NCBI RefSeq assembly: GCF_000689395.1
Contig: NZ_HG966617.1
Location: forward strand, 411,521 to 475,520
DNA length: 64,000 bases
From: Candidatus Phaeomarinobacter ectocarpi
GTDB taxonomy: Bacteria; Pseudomonadota; Alphaproteobacteria; CGMCC-115125
Direction of reading: 5' to 3'
The notes below the pieces were generated by a model. That model did not search any database. It saw nothing but the letters and a program-made list of their open reading frames with translations, and was not told where the DNA came from. The position numbers and the translations under genes are program-made. Every line of letters starts with the position of its first letter. The stretch's first letter is position 1. Of the stretch, positions 56,258-64,000 are shown one piece after another.

Positions 56258-56938
56258 CTATTCCGGTAACGAAGCGCTCCCACCAAGCACAGCCTTCGTT
56301 CGCGCCAACCTCCCGACCGATTTGGGAAACATCGCCAAGATCAGCCCCTTCAGCCAGTTGATCCCAAACACCCTTTCTAGCTCATCCCTAAATGCGGCCG
56401 CATTTGACAAATTTCCGTCACGAGCGAATTTCACGAGCTTATTGAATAGTTCGGAAGGTCTTTCAATTATGCCAACCTTGATGAGCTCTTCGACTTTAAA
56501 GAAAACGGAGGAGTTGAAATCAAGTGTTCTAATGTGATTGTTTTCAACTACATCGACGAGAACAAGCTCAAACCCCAGATCATAGTTCCAGCCCGGAATC
56601 TCACGCTCAAAGGCTTTCACGAACGAGTAAGCGGCCTCAGCGTTATGGTAGAGCGTCACGCCATTCAACTCACCGAGCTCCCGTGCTCCGCTTTCACTCG
56701 GTCCAAACTGCGAAACGCCACAGAGAAAGAAATGAATATCGGTACCTGAGTAGATATGAAGCATATCCAAATTTGCGACCAAATCCGTGATGGGGTATCG
56801 ACTGAAGTTTTGATCAAAAAGAATGAACCCAACAGTTCCGGTCTCCTTGGGTATCCCTAAAGAAAATCTGCGGCCAGACGTGAGTTCTTCCTCGTTCAGA
56901 ATTCTGTCAATATGATCATAAGATGGTGCAGCGATCAT
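56258..56938 (-). CDS. Unknown protein, accessory region
   Basis: 226 residues from ATG 56938, seven bases after GGAG. Soluble; about 45-75 carries 'GFILFDQNFSRYPITDLV' then 'TDIHFFLCGVSQFG', alternating strands and helices in the first half, helices in the second ('SSVFFKVEELIKVGIIERPSELFNKLVKF'). I recognise no family. Less GC-rich than chromosomal neighbours. A 16-base palindrome 50 bases upstream is a likely operator. Beside an RM operon it may be a defence or island cargo gene. Confidence 0.65.
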   Translation of the reverse strand: MIAAPSYDHIDRILNEEELTSGRRFSLGIPKETGTVGFILFDQNFSRYPITDLVANLDMLHIYSGTDIHFFLCGVSQFGPSESGARELGELNGVTLYHNAEAAYSFVKAFEREIPGWNYDLGFELVLVDVVENNHIRTLDFNSSVFFKVEELIKVGIIERPSELFNKLVKFARDGNLSNAAAFRDELERVFGINWLKGLILAMFPKSVGRLARTKAVLGGSASLPE

Positions 56939-56987
56939 GCCCAAGCTCCTCAGCTACTGAATCAGCGAAAACCAACTCGAAAGTAAT

Positions 56988-57003
56988 ACTGTCGCGCGAC
57001 AGT
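56988..57003. promoter_or_regulatory. 16-base palindrome upstream of unknown gene
   Basis: ACTGTCGCGCGACAGT is a perfect palindrome 50 bases before the start of the 226-residue protein gene. It looks like an operator for a dimeric repressor; no regulator gene is adjacent in the window. Confidence 0.6.
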
Positions 57004-57037
57004 TAATCCGCGTCGGCCGGTGTCCTACCATCTGATC

Positions 57038-57058
57038 AAGGCGTTCTTAGAACGCCTT
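57038..57058. terminator. Hairpin between hsdR end and unknown gene
   Basis: AAGGCGTTC-TTA-GAACGCCTT is a perfect 9-base stem with a three-base loop. There is no T-tract on either side, so it is at best a weak terminator for the hsdR transcript. Confidence 0.4.
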
Positions 57059-57093
57059 TGGAAGCGGCTTCTCGGAGATTTTGAACTCGCTAT

Positions 57094-60000
57094 CTAAGCA
57101 GCTTTCGCCCATCTGTCGGACATCGACTGCTGCAAAACGTGCGAATACACGGCTTTGGCCAAAGCTTTCTTCTCGTCCGCAGTGAAGGGCGGTGTAGGCA
57201 GGTTTGTGTGAACGGCGTTGAGGATTAAAACCTCAATGTCTGCCTTGGTCTCTTCTTTCTCCCAGAATCGGTCAAGCTCGGACAAGCGTGCGGTAATTGA
57301 TGCCAGTAGATCCCGGCTTGCCTGTTTGATGCGCTCGCGGTTCGCCTTGCTGAGGCTGTCCTTCTTGAGTAAATCGAAGAGAGCCAGTTCGTCCTCGGTG
57401 AGACCTTCTTCAACGGCGCGTTTTGTCTCCGCGTCCAATTCAGCCATGAGTTCGGTTAGGCGCCGGAAAGTCTCTTCGACCGTGGCTCGGTCTTTCTCGC
57501 GGTTATATTCGGCAACTATCTGCTCGTACTTAATCTGGTAGTCCATGCGGGTCGGGTTTCGAGCCAGCATCTGGACTAGTTTCTGTTCGACGATCTCGCG
57601 GATATCTTGTAGCGCTGTCGCTTTGCGCCTGACTTTCTTTGCGAACTCGTCGCGCAGTTTCTCAAGGTCGATCTGACTTAAATCGAAGGTAAGACCCTCG
57701 GCTTGGTCATCGCCAGGTGCTTGTGTGCGGATGGATTCGTTGATGATCCGATGCAATTCCTTCAGCAGCGCCGTCACATCAGCCGTGTCGCGGCGCTCGG
57801 TCAACTTCTTGTAAATGGCCTCAATGTCGTCGTGCCGCTCAGCGTATGCCAATGCGCTCGGTTCCATCAGCAATGCTTTGAATCGGATGAATACCTGACG
57901 CGCTATGATCTCAAAGCGGCGCTTCGCTTCATCTGTCGAATAGACAGCTTCCACGGCGTCTTTCAGCCCCTTTATGCGCGCAAATCCCTTTGATCCAAGC
58001 AGCGACGCCAGATCGAATCCAAGGCCACGCAGATGTGCCTCAGAGGCCTCCACGGCTTCGAGCAAGGCCTGCACGCGCTCCTCAATGGGTGCGATGATGT
58101 CCTCACCGCTTGAGCCATCATCGCCCAGCGCATATTGAGCCAGTGCTGCTCGCAAACTAGCAAGCATTCCATTGTAGTCGACGATAAGGCCGAAGTCCTT
58201 GCCAGGATAAACCCTGTTCGCGCGGGCGATGGCCTGCATCAGCGTGTGCGCCTTCATGGGTTTGTCGATGTAGAGCGTCGACAGACATTCAACATCAAAG
58301 CCTGTCAGCCACATTGCACAGACGATCGCGACACGGAATGGATGCTTTGGATTTTTAAAAGCAGTCTCGACATCCACCCGCTCGCCTTTCTCCGTATCAA
58401 AGCCCCTCTTCATCAAGGAGCGATGTGGGATGATATCGAACCCCCATTTTTTGAACTCGGCGACCTCGTTCTGGGCTTCACTGATGATGATCTCAACGAT
58501 CGTCTCATCAAGCCAATCAGCCTGCGCTGACAGCTTTTGAGCTTGCTCCAAGAGTACGGCGCGCCGGGTCTCGTCAGCAGCGGATTCAGCTTCTGCCTGC
58601 TTCTGTTCGGCCGTCGCCCGAACCGCCGCCGCCTTTGCGCGCCAGCGCGGGATGATCATCTGGTGCATCCGTGCGCAGGTAATCTTGTCGATGCACACAA
58701 ATAGAGACTTACCGGATTCCCATCGCGTCGCGCAGTGCTCGACGAAGTCGGCCGCAATCTTATCAAGCCGCTCATCGGCTGTGATGACTTCGTAGTCCTT
58801 ACCCAGAAGCTTATCGAGCAGCGCTGCCTGGTCGGGGTTAAGTTCTGTTTCCTCTATCTTCTCGGCGATCCGGTCATTCAGGTCGGCTCTGGCGACGCCT
58901 AGCTTCTCACCTCGGTTCTCGTAAACAAGTTTGACGGTAGCGCCGTCCTCTTCCGACCGCTTGAAATCATAGCGCGAGACGTAATCTCCGAAGATGCGTT
59001 TGGTGATCTGGTCCTGCTTGAATAGAGGAGTCCCGGTGAAACCGATAAAGGCGGCGTTGGGCAGTGCCAGGCGCATGTTGCGCGCGAGCCTCCCAGCCTG
59101 CGTGCGGTGCGCTTCGTCAGAGATCACGATGATGTCATCGCGCTCGCTGTAGGGCTTCTCCGGGTTCACATTTTTGTTGAACTTGTGAATCAGACTGAAG
59201 ACGTACTGGTGGTTCTCCTTGAGAATTCGCTCCAGATCATCGCCTGATGCCGCCCGCGGAGGCTTGTTTCCGGCAATACCGCAGCCGACGAAAGTCTTGT
59301 AGATCTGGCTGTCCAGGTCGTTCCTGTCGGTCATCAGAAGAAACGTGAAGTTGCCTGGAATCTTGCGCCGCACTTTCTCGGTAAAGAACGCCATGGAATA
59401 AGATTTGCCGCTCCCTTGCGTGTGCCAAAAAACGCCCAACCGGCCAAGATCAGGGTGCGCCCTTTCGATGATGTCGACCGGACCTTCGGGGATGAATGAC
59501 GGAAGGGCAGCGGCCGCGTTGGCCGATAGCTGGACGTCCTTCTTCTTCTTGGATGATGGCTTGCGTTCCAGCGGCAGTTCGACCACGCGATGCATCAGAC
59601 GCTCTTCAGGCGGGATATCTGCCTTGATGGCCTCCTGTCGCGCTACTGAGGCTACTGCCCGGTTCACGCCTAGAAGTTGATGGTTGCGAGCTACAACCTT
59701 GCGCGCAGTGCCGGCCTTGCTCTCGTCGAACAGGATGAAATTCTCGACAAGATCGAGCAGCCGGTCATGCGCAAGCATGCCGTTCAGCAGCCGTTCCGCA
59801 TCGACGCTGCCTGCATCGTCCTCATCCAGCCGCTTCCACTCGTTGAAATGTTCCCATTCGCTGGTGATCGACCCGTAGCGGGCACTATCGCCGTTTGAGA
59901 CGATCAGAAAGGCATTGTGGTGGAAAGCGTGCGCGATGACGTGCTCGTCCATATAGTCGCGCAAATTGCTGTCGAACCCGGCCCGGATGTTTTTGTAAAC

Positions 60001-60519
60001 CGCCTTAAGCTCGATGAAGACCAGCGGCAAACCGTTGACAAAGCAGACGAGGTCAGCCCGCCGGTTGTAGTTTGGCGTCCTTATGCCGGTCAGCTTCAAC
60101 TCGCGCACGGCGAGGAAGCGGTTGGCGCCGGGTGCATTGTCAAAGTCAATGACGCGCGCGCGCGCAGATTTCCGACGGCCCTCAGCGTCTAGATAGGTGA
60201 TGGGCACCCCGCCCTGGATCATCCGGTAGAAGTCGCGATTGTGCTGCACCATGGACCGGCTAACGTCATAGACAGTCAGCGCGCGGATCGCGTCATCGAT
60301 GGCCGGGGCGGGTAAGTCGGGGTTCAGACGCTCCAGCGCCGTACGCAGATCACGGGTCAGAACCGCTTCGGTCGTGTCCTTTCGTCCCAAGGTGCCGTCC
60401 GGGCCGAATGTTTCGGTATTGAAGGCATAGACATTGTCCCAGCCGAGCACTTGCTCCAGATGCTCAGCGAAAGTCGCCTGAACCAATCTATCCTCGCTGT
60501 TAATGCCCGTAGCGGCCAT
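57094..60519 (-). CDS. hsdR: Type I restriction enzyme R subunit
   Basis: 1141 residues, intact. It cleaves unmodified DNA after translocation, in complex with HsdM and HsdS. The nuclease site is Asp156 with Glu170-x-Lys172 in 'VFIELKAVYKN'. The motor has Walker A 'HTQGSGKS' (366-373), DEAH at 468-471 ('SDEAHRTQAG') and 'FIGFTGTPLF'; 'ARANRVYPGK' marks motif VI. About 65 extra residues (291-356), Lys-rich, lie before Walker A. The C-terminal helical domain to about 1100 is present. Start is 16 bases after the preceding gene. Confidence 0.95.
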   Translation of the reverse strand: MAATGINSEDRLVQATFAEHLEQVLGWDNVYAFNTETFGPDGTLGRKDTTEAVLTRDLRTALERLNPDLPAPAIDDAIRALTVYDVSRSMVQHNRDFYRMIQGGVPITYLDAEGRRKSARARVIDFDNAPGANRFLAVRELKLTGIRTPNYNRRADLVCFVNGLPLVFIELKAVYKNIRAGFDSNLRDYMDEHVIAHAFHHNAFLIVSNGDSARYGSITSEWEHFNEWKRLDEDDAGSVDAERLLNGMLAHDRLLDLVENFILFDESKAGTARKVVARNHQLLGVNRAVASVARQEAIKADIPPEERLMHRVVELPLERKPSSKKKKDVQLSANAAAALPSFIPEGPVDIIERAHPDLGRLGVFWHTQGSGKSYSMAFFTEKVRRKIPGNFTFLLMTDRNDLDSQIYKTFVGCGIAGNKPPRAASGDDLERILKENHQYVFSLIHKFNKNVNPEKPYSERDDIIVISDEAHRTQAGRLARNMRLALPNAAFIGFTGTPLFKQDQITKRIFGDYVSRYDFKRSEEDGATVKLVYENRGEKLGVARADLNDRIAEKIEETELNPDQAALLDKLLGKDYEVITADERLDKIAADFVEHCATRWESGKSLFVCIDKITCARMHQMIIPRWRAKAAAVRATAEQKQAEAESAADETRRAVLLEQAQKLSAQADWLDETIVEIIISEAQNEVAEFKKWGFDIIPHRSLMKRGFDTEKGERVDVETAFKNPKHPFRVAIVCAMWLTGFDVECLSTLYIDKPMKAHTLMQAIARANRVYPGKDFGLIVDYNGMLASLRAALAQYALGDDGSSGEDIIAPIEERVQALLEAVEASEAHLRGLGFDLASLLGSKGFARIKGLKDAVEAVYSTDEAKRRFEIIARQVFIRFKALLMEPSALAYAERHDDIEAIYKKLTERRDTADVTALLKELHRIINESIRTQAPGDDQAEGLTFDLSQIDLEKLRDEFAKKVRRKATALQDIREIVEQKLVQMLARNPTRMDYQIKYEQIVAEYNREKDRATVEETFRRLTELMAELDAETKRAVEEGLTEDELALFDLLKKDSLSKANRERIKQASRDLLASITARLSELDRFWEKEETKADIEVLILNAVHTNLPTPPFTADEKKALAKAVYSHVLQQSMSDRWAKAA

Positions 60520-60535
60520 CTCATAACCCCAATAC

Positions 60536-61786
60536 TCACATGACCGTAAAGGCGTCTTTCACCGTCTCATTTTTAGCCCAGGATTGTCTGTAAGCCGATA
60601 TGCCTCCATCCTGAGAGACCTTCATCCCCAGACCAAGCTTTCCGAGCTGCCGAGCTGCGGCAGTACGCCCACCCCCTGTGCTTCCTCCTTCGATTTTTAG
60701 GATGGCGCCGACAGCTAAAATTTCGCCCTTATGATTGATCACGGTCGCTCCGTCGATCGCGGCAAGTTCTTGCCGTAATGTGCGCGGAAGATCCTCAAAA
60801 TTACGTCCGCCCACTATCAGATTAATTGCCTGGGCCTTTTTCGACAGGCCACCAGCAAGCCGGTCGGCTTCGTCCACGGTCTTCTGCCAATCATTGCTGG
60901 CTCCAGATCCCACGACTCCGATGCAGGCGCCGGTTCGAGCAAAGGAAGCATCCAGCGCTGTCTCATAGATAGCCTGCCGGATGCTCTCCTTCTGTGGCAG
61001 ACCCATCTGGCGAATGACCGGAGCGTGAGTGAGAAAGTGCCAATTGCCACTCCGCCTAGCAAAGAGCAATTGTCCTTGGCGGAATACAAGAATCTCCCCA
61101 AGGCGGTTGAGAACAACCGCTATTCGTTTTGCGTCCTCCTGAGTCCATTTTGCAATCGCAGAATGACGCCATGGGCAAAATCCAGTTTCCGCCGAAGTGG
61201 GCTCTAAAACAAGGTGGTTAGCCAGCTTGAGATCTGCATCAAACGTCAAAAGTGTATCGAAACCATTTGAAAGAACGGCGCAGAAATCTTCCTCAGAAAT
61301 TTCGGTCAATTGAAGTGTTGAGGAGCCAGTTACAGCAGGGTCGATGCCGATAGCGCTAGCGATTGGGGCACCTTCGTACAGCCGGGTAGACCAAAGGGCC
61401 ACTTGGTCGATGACAGTCACTAGCTTTGTCTCTTGGCCAAGGTCGGCAACGGCGCGGGCCACAACCCTTCGCTGGAACGTGGAAAGCAGGTCGTCTTTAT
61501 GGGCTCCTGTCAATTCCTCCGACATACCGGCGAGAATGCTGACGAACGCATCAATGACCTGAGTCTCGCGGGCTGGATCAGACTTTTTTGCAAAAGGGTG
61601 ATGACGGCGGACCTGGAGCCGGTACTCATCACCTTGGTGCACCTTGAACTCAATGATCTGCGGGGTGTTGAATGCAACGGTTTGCTGCCGCGACGCCGAC
61701 GGCACAGAAGCGTCTTCCAGTGTCGCTCCTGAAAAGAACGGGATAAGATATTTTTCTGAAATCTCACGCAGAAGCGCTTCATCCAT
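60536..61786 (-). CDS. DAC-like nucleotide-binding (sensor) domain protein in RM operon
   Basis: 416 residues, 16 bases upstream of hsdR and co-directional. The last 80 residues match the core of the diadenylate-cyclase (DisA_N) fold: 'IDGATVINHKGEILAVGAIL' with the DGA motif at 345-347, then 'GGRTAAA' (Arg374) where active enzymes have 'TRHRAA', and 'VSQDGGISAYR' where they have 'VSEE.G.IS'. The His of the RHR motif is Thr375, so it may bind rather than make a nucleotide, as in the described DAC-like sensor families. The first 330 residues are a mixed alpha/beta region I do not recognise. No membrane segment. Confidence 0.75.
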   Translation of the reverse strand: MDEALLREISEKYLIPFFSGATLEDASVPSASRQQTVAFNTPQIIEFKVHQGDEYRLQVRRHHPFAKKSDPARETQVIDAFVSILAGMSEELTGAHKDDLLSTFQRRVVARAVADLGQETKLVTVIDQVALWSTRLYEGAPIASAIGIDPAVTGSSTLQLTEISEEDFCAVLSNGFDTLLTFDADLKLANHLVLEPTSAETGFCPWRHSAIAKWTQEDAKRIAVVLNRLGEILVFRQGQLLFARRSGNWHFLTHAPVIRQMGLPQKESIRQAIYETALDASFARTGACIGVVGSGASNDWQKTVDEADRLAGGLSKKAQAINLIVGGRNFEDLPRTLRQELAAIDGATVINHKGEILAVGAILKIEGGSTGGGRTAAARQLGKLGLGMKVSQDGGISAYRQSWAKNETVKDAFTVM

Positions 61787-61951
61787 GGTCTTTGATGCTC
61801 CCTTGGCGGCCTACCGAATTCACCGTTCATCAGATACGTGTGTGGGTCGCACGTTGGCTCCATACCGTTTAGCGCTTGGCGAATGAACGCTCCGACAAAT
61901 ATGGAACCAAATTTGCCGAGCCATACATTGCCTCCTTAAAGGCAGATCACA

Positions 61952-62767
61952 TCAAGTCTGCTCTGATCTGCCTTGCTCAAGGTATTCTCCAACCCCATGA
62001 AGCACCTGGTCAATCATTTTGAGGCAATGCTTGATGAAGTCATCACTCATATAGAAGATCCAAGGCTCTCCACCAGTGTTTGACTGCGTAAACCATCCCT
62101 CGGGCCAGGCTTCATTCTCAATGCGCTTTCCGAATTTATGGCGCTCTTCCATCGGCCATTCGAAGCCGTTGTGAAACATCTTGTTGCGATAGGCGAACAG
62201 CGCTGTAAGTGCCTTGTCACAGTTTGCAGGGAGGAATGGGGCCAGCCCGACCGACGCCGACAGTTGGCCTATCCCTGCCACAAGGTCTTTTCGCCGGACC
62301 TTTTTGTCGAACACGAAATGCGGGTCCCAGAAGTCAGTTTCCGACCTGGCACGACGGACGCCTCTGGTGCGGTGATTGTCGTCGTCGTGCTGTTGGCGGG
62401 TTCGCAGGCCCGAGAAGATCGAAACGAAAAGCGACTCGACAAATGGCGCCAGCATGCCCACGGCAGACATGCTGTGGGCGGCATCCTGGAACACCGTTCC
62501 GTGTAACGTGTCGGCCCAGTGGTTCTCCATATGCATATGGTATTCATCATCGCCGCCCGTGCGATTGCGCATCTGCTCGTTGAGCGCCTCGATATCTTCG
62601 ATCACCAGTTGTCTCGCCGCGCGGTTCTGGCTCAGCACACCTCTGATGGCGATGAGTTGCGCTTCTAGGTCATACTCTTGGATCAAGAACAACGCCTGAT
62701 CCAGATTGCTGAGTTCGAAATCTCCAAAGCCTGCGCCTGCCAGGTCGCCATAATCATGATCCGTCAT
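61952..62767 (-). CDS. HEPN-like protein in RM operon
   Basis: 271 residues. ATG 62767 overlaps the TGA of hsdS (ATGA), so it is translationally coupled; the longer upstream frame lies in hsdS. Mostly helical. Residues 191-200 'FAYRNKMFHN' contain Arg194-x4-His199 with Asn after Arg, the HEPN RNase signature, followed by a 'GFEWP' segment. Many HEPN proteins are toxins or RNases linked to restriction systems, such as PrrC and RloC. Family assignment rests on the motif and helical context. The 165 bases to the next gene are not coding. Confidence 0.65.
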   Translation of the reverse strand: MTDHDYGDLAGAGFGDFELSNLDQALFLIQEYDLEAQLIAIRGVLSQNRAARQLVIEDIEALNEQMRNRTGGDDEYHMHMENHWADTLHGTVFQDAAHSMSAVGMLAPFVESLFVSIFSGLRTRQQHDDDNHRTRGVRRARSETDFWDPHFVFDKKVRRKDLVAGIGQLSASVGLAPFLPANCDKALTALFAYRNKMFHNGFEWPMEERHKFGKRIENEAWPEGWFTQSNTGGEPWIFYMSDDFIKHCLKMIDQVLHGVGEYLEQGRSEQT

Positions 62768-63978
62768 ACTGCGATCTCTCCGTTCATCAGGCGTGGGAGG
62801 AGGAGATCGCGTGCCTGGGCGAGTTTCTGGTTCTGTTGATCGAGCTTCCTGATGAGTCTTAAGTTCGGCTCCGTCGCTTCGTGGAAGTGATCGAGCAGTG
62901 CCTTCGGCGGCAGTAGCACCTCTGCTCGCTCGAAGTCGTCGGAACGCACCGCCGGATAACCCACGCCGGTTGCGTGGTTGATCAAATGACCGACGAAACT
63001 GTCTGTGGTGACAAACATATAGAGCCAACTGAACGGCACCAGTGATGCCGAAAGAACCGTGAAGCCAGTCGAGACCACGTCGAGATCATCGGGATCGAGG
63101 ATCAGCGCATAGGCCCGCAAGTTCGGCCTCACGTTTGACCAGATAACGTCGCCGTCCCTAACCTTTCGGCGCGCGCGGCCCGGTGCCTCAACCGCAGGCA
63201 TTCGGGTTTTCGAGACGACGCTGCCATGCGCTACCGACGAAATGTCGATGTAGTCGATCTCCTCGGGCAGTTCCTTAGCGCGGTAGCTCTCGCAGTTGTT
63301 CTCTGCAATCTTGTCAAGTGTGCGCCGCTCCCAGCCTTCGGGGAGGCCGTCGGTGATTTTGATGTGTTCGTGGCTAGGGAAGCGGAAGTAGACGAACCAC
63401 TCGCGGTAGAGCATCCTCGCCGCCTCCTCCAACAGCGCGATCCGCCGCCGGTTGGTCTCGATCAGGTCGTCGTAGGCAGAGAGGATTTCGACAATGGCAT
63501 CTTGAGTGCGAATGTCCGGAAGGGGCAATTCAACGCCCTTGAGCATGGTCAGATTGATGTTCGGCTGCGCGGCCTGACCGCCGAGGCCTTGGAACTTCTG
63601 GAAGGTTAAAGGGTTTTTGAAGTAGTAATAGACAAATGCTGGGTGCGCGCACTCGCGTTTGACGCGGACAATTCCGACAGCTTGGTTGGTATTTGCAGGG
63701 AGATGCGCAGCGCGCACAAAGCCACAACGGCCAACTTGTGCCCCAGCGATTGTCAAAAGGACGTCATGCTCGTTGAGGATTGAGCGTTTGAGTTTTTCGT
63801 GTGTGCTTTCGGAGACGAAGGTAAACCCGGATCGATCAAGCGATGTATCGCCGTTGAGTGCTTCCGCCTTTATGAAGTTCACGCCAGAGTCAGTGAACGG
63901 CATGCCGTAGGTAGTTGGTGTGGTCCCTTTTGTGACCACCTCGGCAATATCGCCGATCTTTGCGCTCGCCCAACTCAC
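62764..63978 (-). CDS. hsdS: Type I restriction specificity subunit
   Basis: 404 residues from a GTG that overlaps the TGA of hsdM. Two target-recognition domains (about 1-170 and 205-375), each followed by a helical spacer: 'TQDAIVEILSAYDDLIETNRRRIALLEEAARMLYREWF' and 'EPNLRLIRKLDQQNQKLAQARDLLLPRLMNGEI'. The second TRD starts 'GWERRTLDKIAENN'. It sets the DNA target of methylation and cleavage. Target sequence cannot be predicted here. Confidence 0.94.
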   Translation of the reverse strand: MSWASAKIGDIAEVVTKGTTPTTYGMPFTDSGVNFIKAEALNGDTSLDRSGFTFVSESTHEKLKRSILNEHDVLLTIAGAQVGRCGFVRAAHLPANTNQAVGIVRVKRECAHPAFVYYYFKNPLTFQKFQGLGGQAAQPNINLTMLKGVELPLPDIRTQDAIVEILSAYDDLIETNRRRIALLEEAARMLYREWFVYFRFPSHEHIKITDGLPEGWERRTLDKIAENNCESYRAKELPEEIDYIDISSVAHGSVVSKTRMPAVEAPGRARRKVRDGDVIWSNVRPNLRAYALILDPDDLDVVSTGFTVLSASLVPFSWLYMFVTTDSFVGHLINHATGVGYPAVRSDDFERAEVLLPPKALLDHFHEATEPNLRLIRKLDQQNQKLAQARDLLLPRLMNGEIAV

Positions 63979-64000
63979 GCCCCCAACTCCTCAAAGTTCC
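63975..64000 (-). CDS. hsdM: Type I restriction methylase, 3' end only
   Basis: The last seven codons and stop are visible (ending 'NFEELGA'), overlapping the hsdS GTG as GTGA. Position before hsdS and coupling suggest hsdM, but only the end is in the window. Confidence 0.55.

Noticed and set aside
55843-57100. att direct repeat of the tRNA-Phe 3' end within the window
   Set aside because: Scanning the sequence to 64 kb gave no second copy of the T-arm and acceptor end; any right border is outside.

Overview
The window is a GC-rich bacterial chromosome segment from an alphaproteobacterium. The best evidence is the block at 47.6-55.9 kb. Its order is small ORF, murA, DUF2948, hisD, UPF0262, low-Mr phosphatase, infA, maf, RNase G-type nuclease, yacG, tRNA-Phe, which is a conserved alphaproteobacterial arrangement. 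DUF2336, PKHD-hydroxylase and translated 'SPDLIRG' palindromic repeats fit the same class. A marine Parvibaculales- or Rhizobiales-like organism is plausible, but the sequence does not settle this.

Layout. 0-10.4 kb: cell-envelope genes on the minus strand, then a run of CoA, lipid and redox enzymes (thiolase, alpha/beta hydrolase, MaoC hydratase, VOC, two SDRs, acyl-CoA dehydrogenase, 2OG-Fe dioxygenase, DUF2336, MDR reductase). 10.4-14.4 kb: a repeat-bearing gap, a lipoprotein, SppA and proline iminopeptidase. 14.4-18.5 kb: class I ribonucleotide reductase genes nrdA and nrdB. Each has its own pair of NrdR-like boxes; nrdA has a long structured leader, and palindromic repeats lie between the two genes. 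18.5-19.1 kb: a small GIY-YIG nuclease enclosed by inverted copies of a palindromic repeat. 19.1-25.6 kb: a TetR/flavodoxin-fold pair, oxyR-katG, a quinone reductase and a lipoprotein. 25.6-46.9 kb: a secreted protein, an MFS pump, many oxidoreductases and VOC proteins, an amidohydrolase, azoreductase, a TetR-CocE hydrolase operon, haloalkane dehalogenase, aldehyde dehydrogenase, a trypsin-like orphan and a MarR-thioesterase-DoxX operon. 47.2-55.9 kb: tRNA-Thr and the housekeeping block ending in tRNA-Phe. 55.9-64 kb: an accessory region beside tRNA-Phe with an unknown gene and a type I restriction-modification operon running off the right edge.

The catabolic genes suggest degradation of lipids and xenobiotics (beta-oxidation steps, haloalkane dehalogenase, aldehyde dehydrogenase, azoreductase, monooxygenase). 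Several carry local regulators with visible palindromic operators.

The most interesting part is the restriction-modification operon. In transcription order it reads hsdM (partial), hsdS, a protein with a HEPN-type R-x4-H motif, a protein ending in a diadenylate-cyclase-like (DAC-like) nucleotide-binding fold, then hsdR. A candidate RNase and a candidate nucleotide sensor are thus built into a type I RM operon. The second is the GIY-YIG nuclease between inverted palindromic repeats, with gene-less doublets of the same repeat elsewhere in the window; this resembles REP/RAYT pairing but with a different nuclease.
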